The notes: generated from the letters alone by a model not told the origin. Counted from the first letter of the stretch, positions 26,347-35,810 are shown. The stretch is DNA of 64,000 bases from Actinomycetes bacterium (GCA_021816935.1 JAKAWR010000005.1:121817-185816), one strand, 5' to 3'. Program-made: numbers and translations.

Positions 26347-27336
26347 TCATCCGAGGAAAATCGACTTGCGGTCTCTCAGCATGTCGAAAAGGGCATCCTG
26401 TATTAGGGTGCGAACCTGCTCGGCCTCCTCCATCACGAAGCTCTTGGAATACCTTTCCTGACCCGGCTCGATGTCGTAGTAGATGGGATCGAGCACCCGG
26501 ATCTTGATCTTCACCGGGAAGTAAAGGAACCATCCAAGGACTCCCAGCAAAGGTCCGAATGCGAGCATGTTGGCCGTCACGGGAAAGTAGGGCAGCTTGA
26601 AGACGGAGGCAATCCCCGGGACCCTGTAGACGATCGGCATCGCCTCCTCCCCGCCCATAACGGCGAGCGGTATGATCGGCGCGCCTGCCCTGAGCGCGAT
26701 CTCCACGAATCCTCCCCTCCCGAAACGCCTCAGCCGGTACTTGTCGCTGTACGACTTGGACGTCGCCTTCGTTCCTTCGGGAAAGACCAGAGCGAGCTGG
26801 CCGAGATCCCGGAGCAGCCGCAGGGCATTGTCAGGGTGGGCCGTAACCCCCCCGAAGCGCGACCACATGGTGCCGACGAAGGGAACCGTCCTGAACCAGT
26901 AGTCTGCAAGGCCGTATAGCGGGCGGCCGAGCTCCTTCTCGACGCCATGCATGATCAGGGGTGCATCCGCTGGGATGGCTCCTGCATGATTGGACACGAG
27001 AAGAGCACCGCCCTCCTTCGGGATCTTCTCCAGGCCCTCCCACTCGACCCGGAACCAGTACTTGTAGGCGGGATCCATGAGCTGCCGCGATATCTCGCGC
27101 ATATGCTCTGACCTGCCCCATTCATCCACATCGCCGAGCCTCTCCGGACCGGTCACCGCACCGTGGCGCGACTCCTCCCGGATACGGCGCTCGCGGGCGA
27201 GGGTCGGCATCGCAACGAGCGCACCGCCCTCTTCCTTCTCGGTGTTGCCAGGGGATGGCTGCTCCACCACAGCCTGCTCTGCCTTACCGTTCGCCTTGGG
27301 GCCCGTCTTGGGGTCCGAGGTAGTTTCGATCGCCAC
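26347..27336 (-). CDS. 1-acylglycerol-3-phosphate acyltransferase-like protein (PlsC family, Rv0502-like)
   Basis: 329 residues from GTG 27336. The acyltransferase core contains NHAGAIPADAPLI (longer spacing than the classical NHxxxxD), then FPEGTKATSKSYSDKYRLRRFGRGGF and PIIPLAVMGGEE, the phosphate-binding and substrate regions of PlsC-type enzymes. A ~70-residue charged N-terminal extension precedes it. It probably acylates a lipid at the membrane face. First gene of a three-gene minus-strand operon with the SDR and ribC. Confidence 0.87.
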   Translation of the reverse strand: MAIETTSDPKTGPKANGKAEQAVVEQPSPGNTEKEEGGALVAMPTLARERRIREESRHGAVTGPERLGDVDEWGRSEHMREISRQLMDPAYKYWFRVEWEGLEKIPKEGGALLVSNHAGAIPADAPLIMHGVEKELGRPLYGLADYWFRTVPFVGTMWSRFGGVTAHPDNALRLLRDLGQLALVFPEGTKATSKSYSDKYRLRRFGRGGFVEIALRAGAPIIPLAVMGGEEAMPIVYRVPGIASVFKLPYFPVTANMLAFGPLLGVLGWFLYFPVKIKIRVLDPIYYDIEPGQERYSKSFVMEEAEQVRTLIQDALFDMLRDRKSIFLG

Positions 27337-27783
27337 ATCGCGATGTTAGCTCCGCGGCAGGGGCTCGTGCATACGCACCGCCGGACTTATGAAGAGCGGC
27401 GGTTCGGTTTGGTTCGATTTGCTGCCCCGGCTGCGGTTATGGTGGGCCCATGAGTCCGAGCGTTCTCGCAGGCGGTCCACCTACGGTGATCTGGGGGACG
27501 TGACAACCATGGACGGCGCCCTTCCCCGGGCGCAGGCCGTGGCGCCGACCGGCCGGACAGCAAGCGGCTTCTTGAAAAGCGCCACTGCTAGTGTACCGTC
27601 TCATAAGTAACCATGCGATCTCGCCAGCCAGATGACGCCGCTGGCTGTGCCCTCGTCCTCGACGTACTCCCTGGGACGCGCATACAATGTGCTTCGCCGT
27701 GCCTGTCCCGCAACAGTCCACCGGACTGTTGCGCGTCCTTGCCAGGCAGCGCCCCTGACTTGCCGATTATCATCACGCTATTC
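27337..27783. promoter_or_regulatory. Divergent intergenic region, acyltransferase / transporter
   Basis: No gene I can support; an open frame from 27613 runs in frame into the transporter but encodes a Cys/Pro-rich N-terminus unlike any transporter. The region must hold both divergent promoters. Its clearest structure is the perfect hairpin at 27709-27733. Confidence 0.4.
27709..27733. promoter_or_regulatory. Perfect 11-bp hairpin upstream of the transporter gene
   Basis: CGCAACAGTCC-ACC-GGACTGTTGCG, an 11-bp perfect stem with a 3-nt loop, 51 bp before the proposed ATG. There is no T-run after it, so an operator or leader RNA structure is more likely than a terminator. Confidence 0.5.
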
Positions 27784-29106
27784 ATGAGACGTTACACTGG
27801 CGCACGGTGGCCTGCACCGCTATCGCCGGGTTGGCTCCTTGCTGCCGTCGGCATCCTCGGAGCGATCCTGGCGGGTGTGTTCGACCCTGGCCACGCCCGT
27901 TCTGCAGCCTCCCAGGACTGGCCGCCCTTCGTGCTCGTGGCCGGCCTGATGCTCATCGGGTTGGTCGCGAACGACGACCGGCTGTTCTCCGCAGCCGGCC
28001 ACCGCCTAGCCGGTCTTGCCCGCAGTGGCTGGGTGCTTCTTGCCGCGGCCGTGGTACTGATCTCGGTAGTGACGGCGGCGTTGAACCTGGATACGTCGGT
28101 CGCCTTCTTGACACCTGTGCTTATCTTTACCGCTCGAAGGCGAGGCGAAGGCGAAGCACCGTTGCTCTACGGCTGCCTTATGCTGTCCAACGCCGCCTCC
28201 CTGCTCCTTCCCGGATCGAACCTGACCAACCTGATCGTGCTCGGCCATTTTCACCTCGCCGGCGGGCAGTTTCTCGCCAGGATGGCTCCCGTCTCCATCG
28301 CCGCCATGGTGGTTACCGCTGGGGTGATCGCGCTGTACTGGCGCCGGGAGTTACGCACGACGCTGAGCGCGACCTCAGACTCGGAGCCTCAGCGGATAGG
28401 GAGGTTGGATGAGACGGTCCGCTGTACTGCCGAAAGGAAGAACAGCGGACCGTCCACGACAAGTATCAGTCCGCTGTACGGCCGAGAGGAAGGAGTGGCG
28501 AAGCGCTGCTTCGCTCGAGATCCCTATCCGCTGAGGCTCTCAGACGCCGATCGGCCGGTGCTCGGTCTGGGGCTGGCCGCCGTGGTGGCAGCCACCGTCT
28601 CGGTGCTGGTCTTGAGCGCTCCGGCCCTGCCGGTTGCCGGGGTCGGGGCAGCGTCTGTCGCAATCCAGCTCGCTCGCCGCCGGGAAACCTGCCGCCGGGT
28701 GCTCCAGGTGCTTGGCTTGCCTGTGCTGGTCGGGCTTTTCGGGGTGGCCTTGGCCCTGGGCACCGCCGGGAGAGACTGGTCAGGACCGGCGGACCTGCTC
28801 GCTCACCTCGATCGCTTCGGTACAGTCGGGGTGGCTGCTGCCATCTCGGTGCTGGTCAACAACCTGCCGGCGGCATCCCTGCTGGCTGCCCGGGTGCCCC
28901 GGCATCCCTTTGCCTTGCTGGTAGGGCTCAACCTGGGTCCCAACCTGTTCGTCACCGGGTCGTTGTCGTGGATCCTGTGGATGCGGGCGGCAAGGATGGC
29001 CGGCGCTCGCCCCTCGGTGATGAGAGCCAGCCGGCTGGGGTTGATCGTCGTCCCCTTGTCGATGGCGGCGGCTTGCGGGATGCTGGCCCTGGTCCGGCTC
29101 GGATGA
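27784..29106 (+). CDS. ArsB/NhaD-type (ion transporter superfamily) membrane protein with in-frame element insertion
   Basis: About 440 residues from ATG 27784. Hydrophobic segments fill two halves; NLDTSVAFLTPVLIF in the first and NNLPAASLLA in the second are the paired motifs of arsenite/anion antiporters of the IT superfamily. Substrate unknown (arsenite, sodium or a carboxylate are all possible). The cytoplasmic loop between the halves is lengthened by ~52 residues encoded by a palindromic repeat element (28384-28540) that keeps the frame open on both sides. The N-terminal start is uncertain. Confidence 0.75.
   Translation: MRRYTGARWPAPLSPGWLLAAVGILGAILAGVFDPGHARSAASQDWPPFVLVAGLMLIGLVANDDRLFSAAGHRLAGLARSGWVLLAAAVVLISVVTAALNLDTSVAFLTPVLIFTARRRGEGEAPLLYGCLMLSNAASLLLPGSNLTNLIVLGHFHLAGGQFLARMAPVSIAAMVVTAGVIALYWRRELRTTLSATSDSEPQRIGRLDETVRCTAERKNSGPSTTSISPLYGREEGVAKRCFARDPYPLRLSDADRPVLGLGLAAVVAATVSVLVLSAPALPVAGVGAASVAIQLARRRETCRRVLQVLGLPVLVGLFGVALALGTAGRDWSGPADLLAHLDRFGTVGVAAAISVLVNNLPAASLLAARVPRHPFALLVGLNLGPNLFVTGSLSWILWMRAARMAGARPSVMRASRLGLIVVPLSMAAACGMLALVRLG
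28384..28540 (+). repeat. Palindromic element copy B, in frame inside the transporter gene
   Basis: Terminal arms GAGCCTCAGCGGATAGGGA (left) and TCCCTATCCGCTGAGGCTC (right) are exact complements. Inside, GACGGTCCGCTGT and ACAGCGGACCGTC form a perfect 13-bp inverted repeat, and the right module GGAAGGAGTGGCGAAGCGCT is shared with copy C. The host frame stays open through it. CTCAGAC flanks it on both sides (28374-28380, 28539-28545), possibly a target duplication. Confidence 0.85.
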
Positions 29107-29131
29107 GGGTCCGTGACCGGAACAGAGAAGT

Positions 29132-30286
29132 GTGTTTACGTACGTAGCTCGCGTAGTTTCACGCGGGGGATCTCATAGTTCCCACCCTTCCGCAGGTGCC
29201 CGACCAGATGCACTATTGGCTATTGTGAGAACCCGATCGTCAGCAGAAGCCCGCCAAGCAGCCGGTGATCCTGCCGAGCCCAGGCATCGCCCCAAGGTAA
29301 GCCCCGCCCATCTCCGGATCGCTCTCGGAGTCATCTGGCTTCTCGACGGGGCGCTGCAGTTCCAGCCGTACATGTTCACGCGGAGCTTCGTCAACGATGT
29401 GCTCGTTGCAAGCGCCCAGGGCAACAGTGGCTTCGTTTCCCGCCCGACGCTGTTGATCGCTCACTTTGTCGCCTCGAACATCGTCGCCTGGAATGCTCTG
29501 TTTGCGACCATCCAGGTGGCGATCGGAGCAGGAATCCTTGCCGGGGTGCTTTCCAGGCGCGCCTGGCTCTTGCGTGTCGCCCTTGCTGGATCGTTTCTGT
29601 GGTCCGTGTTGGTGTGGTGGCTTAGCGAAGGGCTGGGTGGCGTGCTGACCGGGGCCTCACCGCTCTCGGGCGCACCCGGGGCCGTACTGCTGTATATGGT
29701 CGTAGGAATTCTCCTGTGGCCGGGACCGAGAGACGAGCGCGACGAGGTGCCCGCTCCGTACCTCGGAAGTATCGCCGCGAGAGTCATGTGGCTTGTGTTG
29801 TGGGCGTTTTCCGCCTTCCTGCTGTTGGAGCCTCAGAACCAGAGCCGGGGAGCACTCTCCTCCCTCATCTCCCAAGCGGCCACGGGAGAGCCGGGTTTCG
29901 TCCACAGCCTGCTCGCTGGTGTGGCAGGGTCACTCAAGGCAGCTGGCCCCTGGGTGGACTCCCTTCTCGCCCTTCTCATGGTGATAATCGCCTATTGCGT
30001 CGCGCTCAGGTACCATCCACGAATGTTTCTCACGATATCCATCGTCCTGGGTACCGCGATCTGGGTTCTTGGGCAAGCATTCGGCGGGATCCTGACGGGT
30101 CAGGGGACCGATCCCAATAGCGGGCCCCTCTGGGTACTCTTCGCCTGTTGTATGTGGTCCGGTCTTGCGACTACTACCATCGCGTCACGTGTGGACCAAC
30201 GGGAGCCATGGCTCGAGCCTGTACCCTCGGCTCCTGCGGCTGGGGGTGTGGAGGCGGTCGAAGCCTTGGGAGCCTGCGCGACGTAG
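29132..30286 (+). CDS. Multi-pass membrane protein of unknown function
   Basis: Up to 384 residues; the start is uncertain, as GTG 29132 has no clear ribosome site and GTG 29225 is an alternative. Six to eight hydrophobic segments are visible, beginning LRIALGVIWLLDGALQFQPYMF. This opening resembles a common actinobacterial family of uncharacterised membrane proteins with a DoxX-like look, but I cannot assign a function. It follows the transporter by 25 bp and precedes nuoA by about 170 bp with no obvious terminator. Confidence 0.65.
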   Translation: MFTYVARVVSRGGSHSSHPSAGARPDALLAIVRTRSSAEARQAAGDPAEPRHRPKVSPAHLRIALGVIWLLDGALQFQPYMFTRSFVNDVLVASAQGNSGFVSRPTLLIAHFVASNIVAWNALFATIQVAIGAGILAGVLSRRAWLLRVALAGSFLWSVLVWWLSEGLGGVLTGASPLSGAPGAVLLYMVVGILLWPGPRDERDEVPAPYLGSIAARVMWLVLWAFSAFLLLEPQNQSRGALSSLISQAATGEPGFVHSLLAGVAGSLKAAGPWVDSLLALLMVIIAYCVALRYHPRMFLTISIVLGTAIWVLGQAFGGILTGQGTDPNSGPLWVLFACCMWSGLATTTIASRVDQREPWLEPVPSAPAAGGVEAVEALGACAT

Positions 30287-30460
30287 CTGTAGCCTTGGCC
30301 TTGCGGGGGGGTCGAGGTGAGGTGGACGGAACGGTCGAATGTGGAGAACTCGACATCCGCGCCGGCCCTGGTGGCCGGGGCGCTGCGCCGCTTCCTCCGG
30401 TAGCCGGAACTGGGGATGTGTGCAGCGGGCACCTCGCGTGCTAGAAAAGGCTACGTACCT

Positions 30461-31021
30461 ATGGTTCAGTACCTTCCGATCCTCGTGCTCCTGGCTCTCG
30501 GAGTCTTGTTCGCTGCGGCTTCGTTCGTAGCTTCGGGGTTGCTGGCGCCCCGTAAGAAGCCGTCGGCGTCCAAGCTCGCTCCCTACGAGTGCGGGATCAT
30601 CCCCACCCGGGAACCTCCCCGGCGCTTCCCTGTGCGGTTCTACCTGGTGGGAATGATCTTCGTGATCTTTGACATCGAGATCGTGTTCCTGTACCCGTGG
30701 GCCGTGGACTTCAAGCAGCTGGGCACATTCGGCCTAGTGGAGGTGCTGGTCTTCGCTATCGTGGTGTTCATCACCTTCCTTTACCTGGTGGCCAACGGAG
30801 CGCTGGACTGGGGCCCGCACCGTCGTGTTCAGGTTGCCGTGGCCGATCGTACGGTGGAGAATACCGTGGAGCGGATTACCGCGAGGGTCCAGGTGGCGAC
30901 CGCGCCTGGACGGGTGGCGACCGCGCAGACCGGCGGCGGGGGAGGCACGGGAGGCATGATCGCCAGCGGAAGCGAGCAGGAGACGGCAACTGCCGTATCG
31001 GGGGCAGCAGATGGGGATTGA
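30461..31021 (+). CDS. nuoA: NADH-quinone oxidoreductase subunit A
   Basis: Small membrane subunit of complex I, which couples NADH oxidation to proton pumping. ATG 30461 gives the normal N-terminus ([17 protein letters not shown]). Three helices and the conserved KLAPYECGI and [22 protein letters not shown] motifs are present. At 186 residues it is longer than the usual 120-140 because of a Gly/Thr/Ala-rich hydrophilic tail after residue ~125. First gene of a complete 14-gene nuo operon; overlaps nuoB by 11 bp. Confidence 0.95.
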   Translation: MVQYLPILVLLALGVLFAAASFVASGLLAPRKKPSASKLAPYECGIIPTREPPRRFPVRFYLVGMIFVIFDIEIVFLYPWAVDFKQLGTFGLVEVLVFAIVVFITFLYLVANGALDWGPHRRVQVAVADRTVENTVERITARVQVATAPGRVATAQTGGGGGTGGMIASGSEQETATAVSGAADGD

Positions 31022-31586
31022 GGAGCTCGGGTACAACTTCCTGACCGGCAAGCTGGAGGATCTGGTCAAGTGGGCCAGGCGGTCCAGCATGTGGCCGGCC
31101 ACCTTCGGGCTTGCCTGCTGCGCAATCGAGATGATGGCGCTCGGCGCCGCGGATTTCGACATCAGCCGTTTCGGGATGGAGGTGTTTCGGGCGTCGCCTC
31201 GCCAGGCAGATCTGATGATCGTGGCAGGGCGGGTGTCGCAGAAGATGGCTCCCGTGTTGCGCCAGGTCTACGACCAGATGATGGAGCCGAAGTGGGTCAT
31301 CTCGATGGGAGTGTGTGCTTCCACGGGTGGGATGTTCAACAACTACGCGATTGTCCAGGGCGTGGATCAGGTAGTGCCGGTAGATGTATACGCCCCCGGG
31401 TGCCCCCCGACTCCCGAGACGCTGATGCATGCGATACTGACGCTGCACGACAAGGTCCGTACCGGCGAGATCACCAGGCGCAAGGGTGGGCTGAGAGCGG
31501 TTTCGCCGTCCGGTGCCGGCACCTCGGGTTGGGTTGCCGGAGAGTTGCGTCAGGAGCCGGTTTCACGCCAGGAGGCGACGTCGTGA
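31011..31586 (+). CDS. nuoB: NADH-quinone oxidoreductase subunit B
   Basis: Carries cluster N2, the last Fe-S cluster before quinone. The four ligands are visible: Cys36-Cys37 (GLACCAIEM), Cys102 (GVCASTGG) and Cys131 (PGCPPTPE). 191 residues, with a short C-terminal tail beyond the conserved core. ATG 31011 overlaps nuoA. Confidence 0.97.
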   Translation: MGIEELGYNFLTGKLEDLVKWARRSSMWPATFGLACCAIEMMALGAADFDISRFGMEVFRASPRQADLMIVAGRVSQKMAPVLRQVYDQMMEPKWVISMGVCASTGGMFNNYAIVQGVDQVVPVDVYAPGCPPTPETLMHAILTLHDKVRTGEITRRKGGLRAVSPSGAGTSGWVAGELRQEPVSRQEATS

Positions 31587-32260
31587 CCGGTACCTCTTCC
31601 GATCCGCCCGCCGCCGCCGGTCCCGGTTCGAGCGTCGGCGAAGCAAGCGACCAGCCGGCCGGGGAGGAAGGCGAAGCTGTCATAGCTCCGCGGGTTCCCG
31701 ATGGCATCCTTCCCGAGGGATTCGCCACCTCCCTTCACGCGAGACTCGTGCCAGCGGGTGCGTGGGCGCTGTTCCCTGCCAGGGACAGCTATTACGAGAC
31801 GGTTGCCGCCCTGAAAGCCCACGGTTACGAGATGCTTTCGGATCTGTGCGGGGTCGACTACCTGTCGCATCCAGGTCGGGCACTGACGGTTGGAGTTGCG
31901 CCGGAAAGGTTCGAGGTGGTGGTCAACCTCCTGTCGCTCGGTATCGGCAGCAGGGTCAGGATTCGTGTCCAGGTCCCCGAGGATGACCCGGTAGTCCCGA
32001 GTCTCTACGACCTCTACCCCGGCGCCGAAGCGATGGAGCGCGAGGCCTACGACATGTTCGGGATCGTGTTCTCCGATCACCCCGACCTGACGCGTATCCT
32101 CATGCCGGACGACTGGGAAGGGCACCCGCTCAGGAAAGACTACGGCGTGGGCAGGGTTCCCGTGCAGTTCAAGGAGATGCCCGGACCGCGGGCGAGAACG
32201 GCCTCGGCTGCATCCGCGGCGAGGGCGCCTGGGCGAAATGGGGCCACATGCGGGGCATAG
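31583..32260 (+). CDS. nuoC: NADH-quinone oxidoreductase subunit C
   Basis: 30-kDa subunit of the peripheral arm. Start GTG 31583 in a GTGA overlap with nuoB, with AGGAGG seven bases upstream. The 30-kDa signature [22 protein letters not shown] followed by HPLRKDY is intact. The first ~35 residues and the last ~20 are low complexity. 225 residues; it overlaps nuoD by 13 bp. Confidence 0.94.
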   Translation: MTGTSSDPPAAAGPGSSVGEASDQPAGEEGEAVIAPRVPDGILPEGFATSLHARLVPAGAWALFPARDSYYETVAALKAHGYEMLSDLCGVDYLSHPGRALTVGVAPERFEVVVNLLSLGIGSRVRIRVQVPEDDPVVPSLYDLYPGAEAMEREAYDMFGIVFSDHPDLTRILMPDDWEGHPLRKDYGVGRVPVQFKEMPGPRARTASAASAARAPGRNGATCGA

Positions 32261-33564
32261 CCCAAGCCACGTCAGAGGGCGCCCAGGAGCTGGGCTTGCG
32301 ATCCGCCGCAAGTACGCGGGCCCTGCTGCGTGACGAGGGAGCGGTGCTTCGCGGGGTTCCGGAACCCTCGGGTGCCGCCGGAGCCACGGTGCTGTCCGAG
32401 GACGAGACCATGATCATCAACATGGGTCCCCAGCACCCCTCCACCCACGGCGTGTTGCGGCTCATGATGGAGCTGGACGGCGAGACCGTGTTGCGCACGA
32501 AGCCGATCATCGGGTACCTGCATACCGGCATGGAGAAGACGGCGGAAGAGCTGACCTTTGTTCAGGGTGCTACGAACGTCACTCGGATGGACTATATTGC
32601 GCCGCTCAGCAACGAGCTGGTGTGGTCGCTTGCCGTCGAGTCCCTGCTCGCCGTCGAGCTTCCCCCTCGGGCCATCTGGATCAGGATGCTGATGGCGGAG
32701 TTGCAGAGGGTATCTTCGCATCTCATGTGGATGGCGAGCAACGGCATGGACCTGGGGTCCACCTCGATGATGATCTACGGCTTCCGGGAGCGGGAGATGG
32801 TGCTCGGGTTTTTCGAGAAGGTGACCGGGCTGCGCATGAACCACAACTATATTAGACCCGGCGGGGTCGCGGCCGATCTGCCGGACGGTTGGGAAGAAGA
32901 CGTCGAGTTGATTTGCCACAACGTCTTGGCGCGTTCCGAGGAGTACGACGATCTTCTCACGGGCCAGCCGATATTCCGCGAGCGACTCGAAGGTACGGGC
33001 GTGATCACGGCCGAGCAGGCGCTCGCGCTCTCAATCACGGGCCCCATCCTGCGCTCCACGGGTGTGCCCTGGGACCTGCGGCGTACCATGCCGTATCTCG
33101 CCTATGACGAGGTGGAGTTCGACGTGCTGGTGGGTACCTACGGCGACAACTTCGACAGGTACGCGATCCGGCTCAACGAGATCAGGGAGTCGATCAGCAT
33201 AGTTCGCCAGGTTCTGGAAAGGATGCCTCTGGGCGATTGGCGGGTGCAGGACCTGAAAGTTACCCCGCCGCCGAGAGGCCGTATCGACGAATCGATGGAG
33301 GCCCTCATCCATCATTTCAAGGTTTTCACCGAAGGTATGCGCGTGCCCGAAGGCGAAGCGTATGTGGCTATCGAGTCGCCGAGAGGGGAGATCGGCTGCT
33401 ACCTCGTTTCCGACGGATCGGCGAAGCCCTACCGGATGCACATTCGGGGACCGTCGTTCGTCAATCTACAGGCCCTCCCGGTGATGCTTCATGGCGGGCT
33501 CGTGGCCGATGCTGTGGCGACGATCTCGTCGGTTGACGGGATCATGGGTGAGGTAGACCGGTGA
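32248..33564 (+). CDS. nuoD: NADH-quinone oxidoreductase subunit D
   Basis: 49-kDa subunit forming the quinone pocket with NuoB. 438 residues; MGPQHPSTHGVLRLMMELDGE, GYLHTGMEKTAEE (the actinobacterial form of LHRGxEK) and the C-terminal GIMGEVDR are present. An extra ~50 residues precede the conserved core. ATG 32248. It is followed by a 396-bp gap holding a palindromic element before nuoE, the only large gap in the operon. Confidence 0.97.
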   Translation: MRGIAQATSEGAQELGLRSAASTRALLRDEGAVLRGVPEPSGAAGATVLSEDETMIINMGPQHPSTHGVLRLMMELDGETVLRTKPIIGYLHTGMEKTAEELTFVQGATNVTRMDYIAPLSNELVWSLAVESLLAVELPPRAIWIRMLMAELQRVSSHLMWMASNGMDLGSTSMMIYGFREREMVLGFFEKVTGLRMNHNYIRPGGVAADLPDGWEEDVELICHNVLARSEEYDDLLTGQPIFRERLEGTGVITAEQALALSITGPILRSTGVPWDLRRTMPYLAYDEVEFDVLVGTYGDNFDRYAIRLNEIRESISIVRQVLERMPLGDWRVQDLKVTPPPRGRIDESMEALIHHFKVFTEGMRVPEGEAYVAIESPRGEIGCYLVSDGSAKPYRMHIRGPSFVNLQALPVMLHGGLVADAVATISSVDGIMGEVDR

Positions 33565-33590
33565 GAAAGGTTCCCTGCGTTCTTGCCGTT

Positions 33591-33910
33591 AGAGCCTCAG
33601 CGGATAGGGAGGTTGGATCAGGGAGTCGTTCATCCAGGCGAGTAGGGCAAGGCGGAGGAACGAGAACGTCCGGTGGACGTTCGAGTACAGGACGGGGGCG
33701 AAGCCACGCAAAGCCCGGCCGGAAGGCCGGTGCAGGCTGGAGTGCCTGGTTGTGCAAACGTCCGGTGAACGTTTGCGTGGAAGGCATGGCGAAGCTCGAT
33801 TCCCCAACGCAGCAATGCGAAGCCTGGAGGGTGAGGCAGTCCGCTGTACTGCCGAAAGGAAGGAGTGGCGAAGCGCTACTTCGCCCGAGATCCCTATCCG
33901 CTGAGGCTCT
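33591..33910 (+). repeat. Palindromic element copy C, inside the nuo operon
   Basis: 320 bp with perfect 20-bp terminal inverted repeats (33591-33610 and 33891-33910). It is flanked by TTA on both sides (33589-33591, 33910-33912). Internal perfect stems: GAACGTCC-GGT-GGACGTTC, CCGGCC-GGAA-GGCCGG, GCAAACGT-N7-ACGTTTGC and GGCGAAG-CGCTA-CTTCGCC. The left ~75 bp match copy D (inverted) and the right ~50 bp match copy B. It fills nearly the whole nuoD-nuoE gap; no gene is present there. Confidence 0.9.
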
Positions 33911-33960
33911 TAGGGACCGCCAGATTGGCGGCCTCCGGTAGGTTCAGGTAGACAGTTGAC

Positions 33961-34506
33961 ATGCCCCATCTCTCGTCAGAGTCGTTGACACGGGCGCGCG
34001 AGATAGTAGATCTCTACCCGCAGCGGCGCTCCGCCCTGATTCCCCTTTGCCATCTGGCACAGGAGCAGGACGGCTGGCTGCGGCCCGAAGCGATAGAGGA
34101 GATTGCGGGATTGCTCGACGTGACTCCGGCCGAGGTCCTTGGCACCGCATCGTTTTACGAGATGTTCAAGTTGGAACCTGCCGGCCGCTACGTGATCTCG
34201 GTCTGTACGAATGTCGCCTGCATGCTCGCCGGAGCATACGACCTGCTTGCCCATGCGGAGGAACGGCTGGGCGTGAGAGCGGGCGGCACCACGCCTGATG
34301 GTCGTTTCACGATAGAGGACGTCGAATGTGTCGCCCACTGCGATCATGCGCCCTGTGTTCAGGTGAACAGCAGGTATTTCGGGCCGCTGGATGCGGGTGG
34401 GTTTGACCGACTGGTGGACAGCCTGGAACGCGGTGAGCTTGAGGGAGACGTACCACCGCATGGGACCCTGGTGAGGGTTCGCCGCACGAAGGGGTTGATG
34501 GCGTGA
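33961..34506 (+). CDS. nuoE: NADH-quinone oxidoreductase subunit E
   Basis: 24-kDa subunit carrying the [2Fe-2S] cluster N1a. Ligands Cys82 and Cys87 (VCTNVACML) and Cys123 and Cys127 (ECVAHCDHAP) are present. 181 residues. ATG 33961 has no strong ribosome site and follows the palindromic element by 50 bp, so translation here cannot rely on coupling to nuoD. Overlaps nuoF by 4 bp. Confidence 0.96.
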   Translation: MPHLSSESLTRAREIVDLYPQRRSALIPLCHLAQEQDGWLRPEAIEEIAGLLDVTPAEVLGTASFYEMFKLEPAGRYVISVCTNVACMLAGAYDLLAHAEERLGVRAGGTTPDGRFTIEDVECVAHCDHAPCVQVNSRYFGPLDAGGFDRLVDSLERGELEGDVPPHGTLVRVRRTKGLMA

Positions 34507-35810
34507 CGCCGGATGGTGGGCCGCCGCGCATCCTCACATCCAGGGTCGACCTCGCGGGGTCGTACACGCTCAAGGCTTTCTTGGAGACCGGTGGTTACGA
34601 GGGGCTCCGCAAGGCACTGTCGATGAAACCGGATGAGGTCGCGCAGGAGGTCGACGAGGCGAGCCTGCTTGGCCGGGGAGGCGCCGGTTTCCCGGCTGGC
34701 CGCAAGTGGTCGATGCTGCGTCCGGCTGACACAACGTACCTGGTGGTTAACGGCGACGAGAGCGAGCCGTGCACCTTCAAGGATCACCTGCTGCTCGAGA
34801 CGGATCCGCACCAGCTTGTCGAGGGCGTGGCGATCGCGGCGTACGCGATCGGGGTGGAACAGGCGTTCATCTTCATACGCGGCGAGATGGCTCTCGGGCT
34901 GGAGCGCGTGACCCAGGCGGTGAACGAGGCCTATGAATACGGAGCGCTCGGCCGGGGCATCCTGGGATCGGGTTTCAATCTGGATGTGGTGGTCCATCCG
35001 GGGGCCGGCGCGTACATTTGCGGGGAAGAGACAGGGCTCCTCGAGTCGCTCGAGGGCAAGCGTGGCTTCCCGCGCATCAAGCCGCCCTACTTCCCTGCGG
35101 CCATCGGCCTCTATGGCGAGCCCACGGTCGTCAACAACGTCGAGACGCTTTCCAACATGTCCTGGATCGTGCGCAACGGAGGAGCGGCATTCGCCGCTCT
35201 CGGGAAGGGGCGTTCCACCGGGACCCGACTGTTCGCCCTGTCCGGGCGGGTAAAGAGGCCCGGAGTATACGAGGTGGAAATGGCGAAGACCACCTTCAGG
35301 GACCTCATATATGGCCAGGAGTTCGGCGGCGGGATCTCCGGTGGGAAGGAGCTGAAGGCATTCATCCCCGGTGGAGCCTCAGCGCCCTGGTTCGGCGCCG
35401 ATCAGGTGGACATGCCCCTCGATCAGGACGAGGTCGGCGCGGCGGGAACCATGCTCGGCTCCGGTTCAGTCGTCGTGATGGACGAGACCGTCTGTACCGT
35501 GAAGGTGGCCTGGAGGATCACGCGGTTCTTCTGGAGGGAGTCGTGCGGCCAGTGCACTCCCTGCCGGGAGGGCGGCGGTTGGCTGGAGAAAATCCTCTGG
35601 CGGATCGAGAACGGTGCCGGCCGCGAAGAGGATGTCGACATGCTGGCGGACATCTGCGACAACATCTCGCCGGGCCTGCACTGGCCCCCGGAGCAGACGA
35701 CGATCTGCCCTCTCGGGCCGTCCATCCCATCGCCTATCGCTTCGGTGATGAGGATGTTCGAAGACGAGATCCGGCTACACGTGAAGGAAGGAGCGTGTCC
35801 CCTTGCCTGA
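34503..35810 (+). CDS. nuoF: NADH-quinone oxidoreductase subunit F
   Basis: NADH- and FMN-binding subunit with cluster N3. GRGGAGFPAGRKW (nucleotide/FMN site), NGDESEPCTFKDH, AYICGEETGLLESLEG, and the 4Fe-4S ligands ESCGQCTPCREG plus TTICPLGPS are all intact. 435 residues, usual length. Start GTG 34503 in a GTGA overlap with nuoE. Confidence 0.97.
   Translation: MTPDGGPPRILTSRVDLAGSYTLKAFLETGGYEGLRKALSMKPDEVAQEVDEASLLGRGGAGFPAGRKWSMLRPADTTYLVVNGDESEPCTFKDHLLLETDPHQLVEGVAIAAYAIGVEQAFIFIRGEMALGLERVTQAVNEAYEYGALGRGILGSGFNLDVVVHPGAGAYICGEETGLLESLEGKRGFPRIKPPYFPAAIGLYGEPTVVNNVETLSNMSWIVRNGGAAFAALGKGRSTGTRLFALSGRVKRPGVYEVEMAKTTFRDLIYGQEFGGGISGGKELKAFIPGGASAPWFGADQVDMPLDQDEVGAAGTMLGSGSVVVMDETVCTVKVAWRITRFFWRESCGQCTPCREGGGWLEKILWRIENGAGREEDVDMLADICDNISPGLHWPPEQTTICPLGPSIPSPIASVMRMFEDEIRLHVKEGACPLA

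Noticed and set aside
33561..33941. Small gene between nuoD and nuoE
   Set aside because: The frame is entirely the palindromic element; no homology, and its start overlaps the nuoD end.
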